Assembly (NCBI GenBank): GCA_963845895.1
Contig: CAWJTN010000001.1
Coordinates: 806,001 to 870,000, forward strand
DNA: 64,000 nucleotides
DNA from: CAWJTN01 sp963845895
Lineage (GTDB): Bacteria > Patescibacteriota > Microgenomatia > UBA1406 > GWC2-37-13
Direction: 5' to 3'
The notes beneath the pieces were generated by a model. It was given only the letters and a program-made list of their open reading frames with translations. It was not told the DNA's origin and ran no database searches. This document shows, piece by piece, positions 44,648 to 54,764 of the stretch. Numbering within the stretch: the stretch's first letter is position 1; the number at the start of each line of letters is the position of its first letter. Both the position numbers and the translations under genes were made by a program.

Positions 44648-47600
44648 CTAATTTATGATCCACCAATTAAACTTAACATCTTTTGATTCGATTATCGGCA
44701 TCTCGACCTTAAACGAGTCGCTGGCTATCTTGTCGGTGACAGAAAGCGGGAATGAGATTACGGTTTCAGGTGTAATAAATATTCTTGAATTATCTGTTAC
44801 GCTCGTAGTTTTTATAACCGCTTCGGAAGAGCCCGCTTTGACGGTCCCTTCACCCAAACTTGCGCTTGATGTAGCAGATCCCTCGACTTCGCTCGGGATG
44901 ACGATCTTGTTGGTCGTTATTTGTGAGGCTTGAAGATTGCCGTTCACCAATACGTTTCCATTTATAGATACATTTCCATTTGTATCGATCGTCAATTTTC
45001 CGTTCATTACATCTAAGTTGCCCAGACCATAATCTTGCAGTCGTAACGGCCCAGATAAAGTATTGATTTCTGATCCGCCGCCAACGTGAGTTATGTCGGT
45101 TCCGTTGATCGAAAGGAATCCGTCTGTGATTCCTCCTGTTACTCCAAGATCATAAAGATTGGTTTTGCCTAAAACAGTTAGATTCTCATTAACAGTCAAA
45201 CTTGCGGCTACAGTTGAAAGATTCGGATAGGCGAGAGCTCCTGTAAGATTTGCCGAAGAGGAAGCGCCTAGCACAGCCTGATTCAAAAAGTCGACCTCCG
45301 ATTGGAGATTTGTCAATCTTGCGGACAAACTGGACACCTCGGGGGTGGTTGTATTGACTGCATTCACCCCCGAGGTGTTATTCATTAAGTCAAGTCGGGC
45401 TGAAATTGTGGCAATATCCTGGCTTAGATTGCTTAAACTGCTTCTAAGATCAGTTTGAGATCCGTTTTGATTTTTTAAGACAACGTTGTTGGTTGCAATT
45501 TGAGCATTGACGTCCAGATTGCCTGAAGAGTCTAAAGTTAAGAGTTGATTAGGATCTACCCAGACATTTGAAATGTATACATTTATTGTTGAAGTTGGAT
45601 TTTGCGGATCCCATTTTTCAAGTGCTTTGGCGATCATAAAACCTGGTTTTGACGCTTTTGTGGCGTAACCTGGATTTGAGCTTGAGGTTAAGAAGTCTCC
45701 AACGTTAATAGCCTGAGATGAAGGATCAATCTTTAGAGGCAGCTGTCCGGCAATACCGACCTGAACCTTGTCTGGCCCGGCAATGCCACCGCTGAAGCCA
45801 GCAGTTGTTGAGACTATTCCCAAAAGTTTAGTGCTGTAAGGAGCACTGGCTTTGATTACTCCGCCGTCTGCTAATGCAACAACATCTCCTTGCTCAAAAG
45901 AGGCGGAAGGATCTTTTTTATAATATTCGGCAAAATCTGGACCTCCTTGGCCATAAGTTACAGTCCCGGCGACAGATCCTCCTTGTATCATACCCACTAT
46001 CGTCGAATCACCTCTCATAAAGTTTATGAAACGATCTTTAGTACTGGCATTGGTGTCTGATCCTGGAGTTCCTAATCTTATGATAAGTCCGGTATGCCCA
46101 GCAGCAACAGGAGCATTTGGAGCAGTATTTTCAATCAAAGCGCTTGCCGATGCAGGTTGACTATCGCTGACAGTCAACTTCCACTGAGCGCTAGATGAAC
46201 CGATATTTACTACTTGAGAATCAAGTACGATCTGACCGGCATTATATGTTTTAAGAGTCAAATCCGAAGAATTAAATGTCTCTCCAGCCTGAAGGTAGAG
46301 AGGAGCGCTTGATTTTATATAGGAAGAGATTGGGTTGGTGAAGTTAAGATCATAGGCATTTGTCAGATCTCCTGCGGCAGTGAACGATGCGGGAACGCTG
46401 GTTACAGAGTTAACCTGTGAGACAGAAAATAGGGAAGACCCATTGTTTGTTATGTTAAACAAGTTTCCTGTTGTTGTTCCGTTTGGTCCAATATTAATTG
46501 TCACAAGATCTCCTGTTGCTGTGGTTGAGGAGGTAGGAGACCAATCAACGTTTAGTAGTTTTCCACTGATTAGTCCTGTTGAAACCGAGGATAAATTAAG
46601 AAGAGTACCACTAACTAGACCGTCAGCAGCAAAGGTATTTAAGTTTCCGGTTGAGGTTAAGGTAAATGTATTTAAAAGTCCAGAGATTGTAGCATTTCCT
46701 CTGACATCTAAGGTTTGAGCTGGAGAGTTAGTTCCTATACCGAAGTTTCCTCCAGAGACATTTATCCAGGAGTTTTGATTAGCAACAGGAGTGAAGAATA
46801 TACTAGCTGATGAGGAGGCATGTGTCGAGTCAACAAGAGCTCCCAAAGCCAAAGCCTGTGAGTTTTGATTGAGATTTGGATACATCACTCCACACCAACC
46901 ATTTGGACCGTTGCAGTTGTTTGCTTCCCAAAGAAGAGAAACTCCATTAGGTCCAACAGGTCCTGTCGGCCCTGTTGCTCCGGTTGGTCCAGAAGGTCCT
47001 GTAGGTCCAGAAGCTCCTGTTGGTCCTGTAGGACCTGTTGGTCCAGTCGGTCCAGAACTACCAGTAGTTCCTGTAGGACCTGTTGGCCCGGTCGGCCCAG
47101 ATGCTCCTGTTGCTCCTGTTGGTCCTGTAGGACCTGTTGGACCACTACTACCCGTTGTTCCTGTTGGTCCTGTGGGTCCTGTCGGCCCAGATGCTCCTGT
47201 TGCACCTGTCGGGCCTGTTGGTCCAGTTGGTCCTGTAGGTCCTGAAGCTCCAGTAGCACCTGTAGGTCCTGTGGGTCCAGTTGGACCAGTTGGACCACTA
47301 CTTCCTGTTGTGCCTGTTGCCCCAGTCGGCCCAGTGGGTCCAGACGCACCAGTTGAGCCTGTTACCCCTGTAGCGCCTGTTGGTCCTGTAGGACCACTTG
47401 CTCCAGTTGCGCCAGTGGGTCCCGTCGGTCCTGTGGGACCAGAGGCACCCGTTGCTCCTGTTGCCCCAGTCGGCCCGGTGGGTCCTGTGGATCCTGTGGA
47501 ACCACCAGCTCCTGATGATCCTGATGCACCGCTTCCACCGGTTCCAAACGATGTCCATGTGGTACCATTACAGTAGTAATAGTTATGATTTGGAGCATCA

Positions 47601-50600
47601 TAGTATTCTTTACCTTCAGTTGAAATATTACATTGTCCAGCATCGACTTGGAGCATTGGACCTAGAGAGAAAGTAGAGGAAACGGTAGCTGATCCTCGCA
47701 CATCTAAAGCCATACTTGGAGCTGTTGTTCCAATCCCTACCCGTCGATTGCTAGTATCAAAATCAACAAAAGATGTCCCTGTTGCATTAGCGATCCCTAA
47801 GGCTGTTGTTGAGTTTGTGTAAGGTAGCCATTGGGCTCCGGCAACAGACGTTAAGTTTCCATTGTTGGCAATTGTAAATTTTGTAATTCCTGACGCTGAT
47901 GCTGTTAAAATATCTTGTGATTCTGTCTGATTTAAGATTGCCAAGGCTTTACCAAAGGTTGAAGAGTTAGTCAGATAGAAGTTTCCAATGTCAGCTGGAG
48001 CTACACTTGTCCCCACTACCAACTGACCTGATACGGTTGCTGCATAGTTTGTTACAAAAGCTTGAGAGTCGACAATTACATTTCCACTATTGTATGTTCC
48101 CAAAACAAGGTTGTCAGAGTTAAAGGTTTTTCCTGCATAAATATCTAAAGAAGCATTTGATTTAATGTTGGAAATTGTGGGGTTGGTGAAATTTAAATCA
48201 TATGCTACAGACACATCTCCAGGAGATGTAAATGAAGCCGGTAGAGAGTTAACAATTTGTGTTTGTGAAACAGAAAATAGGGAAGAACCATTGTTTGTAA
48301 TGTTGAAGATATTTCCTGTTGTTGTTCCATTTGGTCCAATATTAATTGTCACAAGATCTCCTGTTGCTGTCGTTGAAGAACCAGGTGACCAGTCAACACC
48401 TAAGAGTTTTCCAGAAGAGAGACCGGTTGAAGTAGAGGAGAGATTAAGAAGAGTTCCGGAGACTAAACCATTACCAGCAAAGGTATTTAAGTTTCCGGTT
48501 GAGGTTAAGGTAAATGTATCTAAGAGTCCAGAGATTGTAGCATTTCCTCTGACATCTAAGGTTTGAGAAGGAGAGTTTGTACCGATTCCAAAGTTGCCTC
48601 CGGTTACATTTATCCAGGAGTTTCCGATAGGACTCAAGAATATTTTTGCTGAACTAGAAGCATGATTTTGATCAACTAAAGCTCCTAAGGCTAAAGCTTG
48701 TGAAGCAGGATCTAAGTTTGGATACATTACGCCGCACCAGCCATTTGGACCGTTACAGTTGTTTGCTTCCCAAAGAAGAGAAACTCCATTTGGTCCAACA
48801 GGTCCTGTAGGACCAGTAGCACCCGTAGGTCCTGAAGGTCCGGAAGCTCCTGTAGAACCCGTTCCTCCCGTTGATCCAGTCGCTCCGGTAGGCCCCGTTG
48901 TTCCGGTAGAACCTGTATTACCTGTAGTTCCAGTCGGTCCAGTCGGTCCAGAACTACCTGTTGTTCCTGTAGTTCCAGTCGGTCCCGAAGCACCAGTAGT
49001 CCCCGTAGTACCGGTTGCCCCAGTAGCACCGGTAGGTCCAGTCGGCCCTGTCGGTCCAGACGCGCCTGTTGTTCCAGTCGGCCCTGTCGGTCCTGTTGGT
49101 CCCGTAGGCCCTGATGCGCCTGTTGCTCCTGTAGGTCCAGTTGGCCCAGTGGGACCAGAAGCTCCTGTAGAACCAGTAGCGCCTGTAGGACCTGTCGGTC
49201 CGGTTGGTCCAGTCGGTCCAGAACTACCAGTAGTTCCAGTTGCTCCTGTAGGACCTGTGGGACCTGTAGGACCAGAACTACCAGTAGTTCCAGTTGCTCC
49301 TGTAGGACCTGTGGGACCGCTAGCTCCTGTTGCCCCAGTCGCACCGGTAGGACCCGTCGGTCCTGATGAGCCTGTTGAACCGGTAGCTCCGGTCGGTCCT
49401 GTTGGGCCACTCGTACCCGTACTTCCTGTTGCCCCTGTTGGTCCGGTCGGACCCGTAGGTCCAGACGCACCAGTTGTACCTGTAGGACCAGTTGGACCTG
49501 TGGGACCGGTTGGTCCAGAACTTCCAGTAGTCCCAGTTGGTCCTGTCGGTCCAGTTGGTCCTGTCGGTCCAGATGAACCTGTACTACCAGTAGCACCAGT
49601 CGGCCCCGTCGGACCTGTAGGACCACTTACTCCAGTTGTTCCTGTTGGACCTGTAGGCCCGGTTGGTCCTGTAGGTCCAGATGCTCCAGTTGTTCCAGTC
49701 GGCCCCGTCGGACCTGTAGGACCACTTACTCCAGTTGTTCCAGTCGGCCCGGTAGGTCCAGTTGGACCAGTAGGACCTGACGCTCCAGTAGCACCTGTAG
49801 GTCCAGTAGGTCCGGTTGGTCCAGAACTTCCAGTAGTACCAGTTGGTCCTGTGGGACCTGTAGGACCTGTTGGACCACTACTTCCGGTTGTTCCTGTTGG
49901 ACCTGTAGGACCTGTTGGACCACTACTTCCGGTTGTTCCTGTTGGACCTGTAGGCCCGGTTGGTCCTGTAGGTCCAGATGCTCCAGTTGTTCCAGTCGGC
50001 CCCGTCGGACCTGTAGGACCACTTACTCCAGTTGTTCCAGTCGGCCCGGTAGGTCCAGTTGGACCAGTAGGACCTGACGCTCCAGTAGCACCTGTAGGTC
50101 CAGTAGGTCCGGTTGGTCCAGAACTTCCAGTAGTACCAGTTGGTCCTGTGGGACCTGTAGGACCTGTTGGACCACTACTTCCGGTTGTTCCTGTTGGACC
50201 TGTAGGCCCGGTTGGTCCTGTAGGTCCAGATGCTCCAGTTGTTCCAGTCGGCCCCGTCGGACCTGTAGGACCACTTACTCCAGTTGTTCCAGTCGGCCCG
50301 GTAGGTCCAGTTGGACCAGTAGGACCTGACGCTCCAGTAGCACCTGTAGGTCCAGTTGGACCAGTAGGACCTGACGCTCCAGTAGCACCTGTAGGTCCAG
50401 TAGGTCCGGTTGGTCCAGAACTTCCAGTAGTACCAGTTGGGCCTGTGGGACCTGTAGGACCTGTTGCCCCAGTCGGCCCTGAAGATCCAGTCGCACCCGT
50501 AGGACCTGTCGGTCCTGATGAGCCTGTTGAACCGGTAGCTCCGGTCGGTCCTGTGGGGCCACTCGTACCCGTACTTCCTGTTGCACCTGTCGGGCCGGTT

Positions 50601-52660
50601 GGACCAGACGCGCCTGTACTACCGGTTGCACCTGTTGGTCCTGTTGGACCTGAAGCTCCTGTTGAGCCCGTTGCCCCTGTTGGCCCAGTTGGTCCACTAG
50701 CTCCTGTAGAACCAGTAGCACCAGTCGGTCCTGTCGGCCCTGAAGCGCCTGTACTACCGGTTGCACCTGTTGGCCCGGTAGGTCCGCTAGCTCCAGTAGA
50801 ACCAGTAGCACCAGTCGGTCCTGTCGGTCCAGATGCTCCTGTTGAGCCTGTAGCTCCTGTAGGTCCGGTCGGACCTGATGCACCCGTACTTCCAGTTGCC
50901 CCAGTCGGACCAGTGGGACCTGAAGCTCCAGTACTACCACTTCCTCCAGTAGCTCCAGTTGGTCCGGTCGGACCACTTGAACCCGTTACCCCAGTTGCAC
51001 CTGTAGGTCCAGTGGGTCCTGAAGCTCCCGTTGTTCCTGTTGGACCTGTAGGACCAGTAGGACCAGAACTACCAGTAGTTCCAGTTGCTCCCGTAGGCCC
51101 AGTTGGTCCACTAGCTCCTGTTGCCCCAGTCGCACCCGTAGGACCTGTCGGTCCTGATGAGCCTGTTGAACCGGTAGCTCCGGTCGGTCCTGTGGGGCCA
51201 CTCGTACCCGTACTTCCAGTTGCCCCAGTCGGACCAGTGGGACCTGAAGCTCCAGTACTACCAGTTCCTCCAGTAGCTCCAGTTGGACCGGTTGGACCAG
51301 ATGCGCCTGTACTACCTGTTGTCCCTGTTGCACCAGTTGGTCCAGTAGGACCACTCGCACCTGTACTTCCGGTAACACCAGTCGGTCCTGTTGGCCCGCT
51401 ACCACCAGAAGATCCGGTTTCACCAGCACCTCCGCCACTGCCGCTAGCTCCTGCAGCTCCACTTGCACCAGTTGCTCCAGTAGCACCGGTTTCTCCCGTA
51501 GCTCCAGTAGGACCACTCGCTCCAGTAGAGCCAGTACTTCCAGTTGCTCCTGTAGGACCAGTCGGACCGGTAGGACCTGAAATTCCAGAGGCCCCTGTAG
51601 CTCCGGTCGGACCAGTTGGTCCACTAGCTCCTGTTGCTCCAGTCGGCCCAGTCGGTCCAGTTGGTCCACTAGCTCCTATTTGGCCTGTACTACCTGTCGC
51701 ACCTGTAGGACCAGTAGGTCCTGTCGGACCGCTCTCACCACTTGCCCCCGTTGGGCCAGATGCCCCCGTTGGGCCTGTGGCACCTGTTGTTCCTGTAGCT
51801 CCTGTAGGTCCAGTCGGACCTGTCGGACCAGAACTACCTGTAGAACCCGTAGCTCCTGTAGGTCCGGTGGGACCAGTTTCTCCAATCGAGCCAGAATTTC
51901 CAGTAGCACCTGTCGGCCCTGAAGCACCTGTACTACCGGTTGCACCTGTTGGCCCAGACGGTCCAGTAGCACCTGTCGGCCCTGAAGCACCTGTACTACC
52001 GGTTGCACCTGTTGGTCCGGTAGGTCCGCTAGCTCCAGTGGCACCAGTCGGTCCGGTCGGCCCAGACTCACCTGTTGCTCCAGTTATTCCAGTTGGTCCA
52101 GTTGGTCCTGTAAATCCTGTTGCTCCAGTAGGTCCAGATGCACCTGTAGTCCCAGTTGGGCCAGTCGGACCGGTAGGACCGGTTGGTCCTGTGGGTCCTG
52201 TTGGCCCTGTAGGTCCGGTTGCACCAGTTGCCCCGGTAGCTCCAGTTGGACCGGTTGGACCTGTAGGACCAGAAGCCCAGTTGGCCCGGTAGGTCCTGTA
52301 GGTCCAGTCGGCCCAGCTGGTCCAGTAGCCCCAGTTGCTCCCGTAGGTCCAGTTGGTCCTGACGCGCCTGTCGGTCCGGTTGGCCTGTGGGTCCGGTAGG
52401 TCCAGTCGGTCCGGTTGGCCCAGTACTCCCTGTTGGCCCGGTAGGTCCGGTCGGTCCTGTTGGCCCAGTTTCCCGGTCGGACCAGTTGGTCCAGAAGCAC
52501 CTGTGGTCCAGTAGGCCCAGTTGGTCCGGTAGGTCCGGTTGGCCCAGTAACTCCACTTGGTCCAGTTGGACCGGTTGGTCCGGTCGGCCCAGTCGGTCCA
52601 GTAGCACCGGTAGGTCCAGTAGGTCCTGTAGGTCCAGTATCCCAGTCGGTCCCGTAGCAC
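44648..52660 (-). CDS. Giant collagen-like surface fibre, C-terminal and main part
   Basis: This frame (2670 aa) is the bulk of a fibre gene that begins at 54764. Its first about 130 codons are out of frame with the repeat; the collagen-like GXT/GPTGPTGATG stretch is clean from about 52275. Order: about 1050 residues of G-X-Y repeats with Thr, Ser and Ala in Y; globular module 1 (SLLWEANNCNGPNGWCGVMY ... GKEYYDAPNHNYYYCNGTTW); a second collagen stretch; globular module 2, a duplicate of the first half of module 1; a module with AEYYKKDPSASFEQGDVVAL and GDFLTSSSNPGYATKASKPG; a predicted coiled coil (SLSNLSQDIATISARLDLMN); and a tail-fibre-like end KFNWWIIN. Trimeric assembly as in BclA-type collagen-like proteins is inferred. 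Thr-rich repeats are often glycosylated. Confidence 0.85.
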   Translation of the reverse strand: MLRDRLGYWTYRTYWTYRCYWTDWADRTNRSNWTKWSYWANRTYRTNWAYWTTGASGPTGPTGKLGQQDRPDLPGQQGVLGQPDRLDLPDPQANRTDRRVRTNWTYGSNWGYWTSWADWTYRTYRANWASGPTGPTGPTGATGATGATGPTGPTGPTGPTGPTGPTGPTGTTGASGPTGATGFTGPTGPTGITGATGESGPTGPTGATGASGPTGPTGATGSTGASGPTGATGPSGPTGATGSTGASGPTGATGNSGSIGETGPTGPTGATGSTGSSGPTGPTGPTGATGTTGATGPTGASGPTGASGESGPTGPTGPTGATGSTGQIGASGPTGPTGPTGATGASGPTGPTGATGASGISGPTGPTGPTGATGSTGSTGASGPTGATGETGATGATGASGAAGASGSGGGAGETGSSGGSGPTGPTGVTGSTGASGPTGPTGATGTTGSTGASGPTGPTGATGGTGSTGASGPTGPTGATGSTGTSGPTGPTGATGSTGSSGPTGPTGATGATGASGPTGPTGATGTTGSSGPTGPTGPTGTTGASGPTGPTGATGVTGSSGPTGPTGATGGSGSTGASGPTGPTGATGSTGASGPTGPTGATGSTGASGPTGPTGATGSTGASGPTGPTGATGSTGASGPTGPTGATGSTGASGPTGPTGATGSTGASGPTGPTGATGSTGASGPTGPTGATGSTGTSGPTGPTGATGSTGSSGPTGPTGATGSSGPTGATGPTGPTGPTGTTGSSGPTGPTGPTGATGASGPTGPTGPTGATGASGPTGPTGPTGPTGTTGVSGPTGPTGPTGTTGASGPTGPTGPTGPTGTTGSSGPTGPTGPTGPTGTTGSSGPTGPTGPTGATGASGPTGPTGPTGPTGTTGVSGPTGPTGPTGTTGASGPTGPTGPTGPTGTTGSSGPTGPTGPTGTTGSSGPTGPTGPTGPTGTTGSSGPTGPTGPTGATGASGPTGPTGPTGPTGTTGVSGPTGPTGPTGTTGASGPTGPTGPTGPTGTTGVSGPTGPTGPTGATGSTGSSGPTGPTGPTGPTGTTGSSGPTGPTGPTGPTGTTGASGPTGPTGPTGATGSTGTSGPTGPTGATGSTGSSGPTGPTGATGATGASGPTGPTGATGTTGSSGPTGPTGPTGATGTTGSSGPTGPTGPTGPTGATGSTGASGPTGPTGPTGATGASGPTGPTGPTGPTGTTGASGPTGPTGPTGATGATGTTGTTGASGPTGTTGTTGSSGPTGPTGTTGNTGSTGTTGPTGATGSTGGTGSTGASGPSGPTGATGPTGPVGPNGVSLLWEANNCNGPNGWCGVMYPNLDPASQALALGALVDQNHASSSAKIFLSPIGNSWINVTGGNFGIGTNSPSQTLDVRGNATISGLLDTFTLTSTGNLNTFAGNGLVSGTLLNLSSTSTGLSSGKLLGVDWSPGSSTTATGDLVTINIGPNGTTTGNIFNITNNGSSLFSVSQTQIVNSLPASFTSPGDVSVAYDLNFTNPTISNIKSNASLDIYAGKTFNSDNLVLGTYNSGNVIVDSQAFVTNYAATVSGQLVVGTSVAPADIGNFYLTNSSTFGKALAILNQTESQDILTASASGITKFTIANNGNLTSVAGAQWLPYTNSTTALGIANATGTSFVDFDTSNRRVGIGTTAPSMALDVRGSATVSSTFSLGPMLQVDAGQCNISTEGKEYYDAPNHNYYYCNGTTWTSFGTGGSGASGSSGAGGSTGSTGPTGPTGATGATGASGPTGPTGPTGATGASGPTGPTGATGVTGSTGASGPTGPTGATGTTGSSGPTGPTGPTGPTGATGASGPTGPTGPTGPTGATGASGPTGPTGPTGTTGSSGPTGPTGPTGATGASGPTGPTGPTGTTGSSGPTGPTGPTGPTGASGPTGPSGPTGATGPTGPVGPNGVSLLWEANNCNGPNGWCGVMYPNLNQNSQALALGALVDSTHASSSASIFFTPVANQNSWINVSGGNFGIGTNSPAQTLDVRGNATISGLLNTFTLTSTGNLNTFAADGLVSGTLLNLSSVSTGLISGKLLNVDWSPTSSTTATGDLVTINIGPNGTTTGNLFNITNNGSSLFSVSQVNSVTSVPASFTAAGDLTNAYDLNFTNPISSYIKSSAPLYLQAGETFNSSDLTLKTYNAGQIVLDSQVVNIGSSSAQWKLTVSDSQPASASALIENTAPNAPVAAGHTGLIIRLGTPGSDTNASTKDRFINFMRGDSTIVGMIQGGSVAGTVTYGQGGPDFAEYYKKDPSASFEQGDVVALADGGVIKASAPYSTKLLGIVSTTAGFSGGIAGPDKVQVGIAGQLPLKIDPSSQAINVGDFLTSSSNPGYATKASKPGFMIAKALEKWDPQNPTSTINVYISNVWVDPNQLLTLDSSGNLDVNAQIATNNVVLKNQNGSQTDLRSSLSNLSQDIATISARLDLMNNTSGVNAVNTTTPEVSSLSARLTNLQSEVDFLNQAVLGASSSANLTGALAYPNLSTVAASLTVNENLTVLGKTNLYDLGVTGGITDGFLSINGTDITHVGGGSEINTLSGPLRLQDYGLGNLDVMNGKLTIDTNGNVSINGNVLVNGNLQASQITTNKIVIPSEVEGSATSSASLGEGTVKAGSSEAVIKTTSVTDNSRIFITPETVISFPLSVTDKIASDSFKVEMPIIESKDVKFNWWIIN
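45545..45950 (-). other. Fibre module shared with the ATPase c-like protein
   Basis: Within the fibre frame this part encodes EYYKKDPSASFEQGDVVAL, KLLGIVST, GQLPLKIDPSSQAINVGDFL, TSSS and KASKPGFMIAKALE. The c-like protein at 55326 has the same sequence order: NYLPISDKDVKEGNIV, KVVGVIS, VLVSKVNGPIQKGDLI, TSSS and KATRAGFVLGTSL. The fold type is reminiscent of the IMC/Peptidase_G2-like and S74-associated modules in phage-type fibres. Confidence 0.7.
46265..46980 (-). repeat. Duplicated globular module, copy 2
   Basis: DNA and protein nearly match 48108-48835: both contain the LLWEANNCNGPNGWCGVMYP segment, QTLDVRGNATISGLL and STTATGDLVTINIGPNGTT. A tandem duplication of a globular-plus-collagen unit. 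Confidence 0.8.
48108..48835 (-). repeat. Duplicated globular module, copy 1
   Basis: Partner of 46265-46980. This copy is followed by an extra stretch (GQLVVGTSVAPADIGNFYLT to YYYCNGTTWTSF) that has no counterpart in copy 2. Confidence 0.8.
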
Positions 52661-53770
52661 CAGTAGGTCCTGTCGGTCCAGTCGGTCCTGTAGGACCTGT
52701 TGGTCCGGGGTCCAGTCATCCCTGTTGGTCCAGTAGGCCCAGTCGGTCCGGTCATCCCTGTAGGTCCGGTTGGACCAGTAGGCCCAGAGTCACCAGTTGT
52801 CTCCGGTAGCTCCGGTTGGTCCGGTAGGCCAGTTAGTCCCTGTCGATCCTGTCGGTCCTGATGCACCCAGTATCACCTGTCGCCCTGTGGGTCCAGTGGG
52901 TCCACTTAATCCCAGTTGGCTCCGGTTGGTCCGTTGGACCAGTCGCACCTGTTGGTCCAGTAGGTCCAGTCGGACCGGTCATCACCAGTAGGTCCTGTAG
53001 GTCCAGTCGTCCAGTCATCCCGGTTGGTCCAGTAGGTCCTGTAGGTCCTGTTGGTCCAGTCGGCCCTGTTGATCCAGTTGGTCCAGTTGCACCGGTTGGT
53101 CCTGTGGGTCCAGTCGGCCCTGTTGGTCCTGTCGGTCCTGAAGGTCCAGTCATCCCAGTTGGTCCGGTAGGCCCAGTTGGACCTGTTGGTCCAGTAGCTC
53201 CGGTTGATCCGGTTGGACCAGTGGGACCAGTCGGTCCTGAAGCTCCTGTGGGTCCGGTTGGTCCAGTAGGTCCTGTTGGTCCAGTCGGTCCAGTCGGTCC
53301 AGTAAGCTCCGGTTGGTCCCGTTGGCACCAGTTGGTCCTGTTGCACCCGGTGGGCCAGTCGGCCCGGTCGGTCCAGTCGCACCTGTCGCTCCGGTTGTTC
53401 CAGTGGGCCCTGTAGGCCCTGTTGGTCCCAGTCGGTCCGGTCGGTCCAGTCGGACCTGTTGGTCCAGTAGGTCCGGTCGGCCCGGTTGGTCCTGTAGGTC
53501 CGGACGGCCAGTTGTCCAGTCGGACCTGTTGGTCCTGTCGGTCCCGTAGGTCCTGTTGGTCCGGTTGGTCCAGTTGCACCTGTAGGTCCTGTTGGTCCAG
53601 TCGGTCCCGTAGGTCCAGTCGGTCCAGTAGGTCCAGAGGCTCCTGTAGTTCCAGTCATCCTGTTGGTCCTGTAGGCCCAGTTGGGCCTGTTGGGCCACTA
53701 GCTCCCGTTGCTCCTGTTGTTCCTGTCGGTCCCGGTCGGTCCAGTAGGTCCTGTTGGTCCAGTTGCACCT
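52276..53770 (-). other. Collagen-repeat segment with many frame breaks
   Basis: The GPTGPT pattern continues on the minus strand but jumps among all three frames, each frame staying clean only for short runs. The breaks cluster in about 1.5 kb, whereas about 4 kb of the same repeat downstream is intact. Consensus errors in a hard-to-assemble repeat are the simplest explanation; a decayed gene is the alternative. Confidence 0.75.
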
Positions 53771-54764
53771 GTTGGCCTGTTGCCCCAGTTGGCCCAGTCG
53801 GTCCTGTAGGTCCAGTCGGTCCAGAAGCTCCTGTAGTTCCGGTTGCGCCTGTTGCCCCGGTTGATCCTGTTGCTCCGGTTGGACCACTGGTGCCGGCATT
53901 TGATATACAGTCAATCCAGGCACCATTTTCATAACAACGGAATTTGTTGCTTGTGGTGTTATAATACATCGCTCCATCAACACCTGTCGGGTCGGATGAA
54001 GCAGATCCTAGGACAAGTCTGTATCCGTCGCCAGCTTTAATATCGCCGTTGACATCCAGTTTATAAGAAGGAGAAGAGGTTCCGATTCCAACATAGTTAG
54101 TTGAAGTGGATAGTATAACGTTTGTGCCACTTACCGTCCATCCTGATAGATTTTGCCCGGTTATAGTCAATTTTTTATTTGTAGCATCGGTAGTCAAAGA
54201 TATTCCTGAACCGGCAGCAACTGTCAGAATATCTGTATTTGATCCAGCGGTGATGTCTGATTGGCCAGAAACAGAGATGGTTTTAAAGATTTTTTGAGCT
54301 GAACCAAGGTCTGTATTTGAGATATTCAAACCAGTAACTGAAATTCCCGAACCGGCTGTAAAATTTAATGCTCCGGTTTGACCTTGGATAGAAAGAACTC
54401 CAGTATTGGTGATGGTTGGTTTTTGTCCAGCGCCTACAGATATTCCCGCTCCAGGTAAAACTTGATAAATAATATTTGGGGCAGTTAAAGTTCCTTCGAC
54501 TGTAGCATTTTTTATAACCAGTAGATTTTCATTAAAAACAGAGTTCACATTAAAATTAACTTTTCCAGAAAGTTCATAATTTCCTTCATTGATCAAATTT
54601 ATATTAGTTAAAGATTTTTGATTTAAGTCTGGTGGATTTAATGAGGTTGCCGGTTGTCCACTTATCGATCTAGTCAAAATTAAAACACTGGTTAGACTAC
54701 CAATAGAGAGATTGAGTATTTTTCCAAAAAAAGAAGAAAATATAGTTAAAAAGTTAGCAAGCAT
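53655..54764 (-). CDS. Giant collagen-like surface fibre, N-terminal part
   Basis: 369 aa before the frame is lost. Residues about 1-35 hold a hydrophobic signal/anchor-like segment (MLANFLTIFSSFFGKIL...). Residues about 60-300 are beta-rich with phage-tail-like phrases (AGSGISVTG, NYVGIGTSSPSYKLDVNGDI, GAMYYNTTSNKFRCYENGAW), then GPTGATGSTG collagen repeats begin. Two compensating shifts already lie inside the repeat here. Joined with the 44648 frame the gene would have about 3370 codons. It is divergent from the F1-like ATPase genes across about 560 bp. Confidence 0.82.
   Translation of the reverse strand: MLANFLTIFSSFFGKILNLSIGSLTSVLILTRSISGQPATSLNPPDLNQKSLTNINLINEGNYELSGKVNFNVNSVFNENLLVIKNATVEGTLTAPNIIYQVLPGAGISVGAGQKPTITNTGVLSIQGQTGALNFTAGSGISVTGLNISNTDLGSAQKIFKTISVSGQSDITAGSNTDILTVAAGSGISLTTDATNKKLTITGQNLSGWTVSGTNVILSTSTNYVGIGTSSPSYKLDVNGDIKAGDGYRLVLGSASSDPTGVDGAMYYNTTSNKFRCYENGAWIDCISNAGTSGPTGATGSTGATGATGTTGASGPTGPTGPTGPTGATGQQVQLDQQDLLDRPGPTGTTGATGASGPTGPTGPTGPTG

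Noticed and set aside
48759..52292. Plus-strand ORF of 1177 codons reading GPVGPVGPV
   Set aside because: It is the antisense of the GPTGPT repeat; the 9-base periodicity keeps several frames open. The minus-strand frame has the globular modules and a natural C-terminus.
47000..53700. Regular short repeats that could suggest a CRISPR-like array
   Set aside because: The period is that of Gly-X-Y codons, with no unique spacers and with an intact reading frame.
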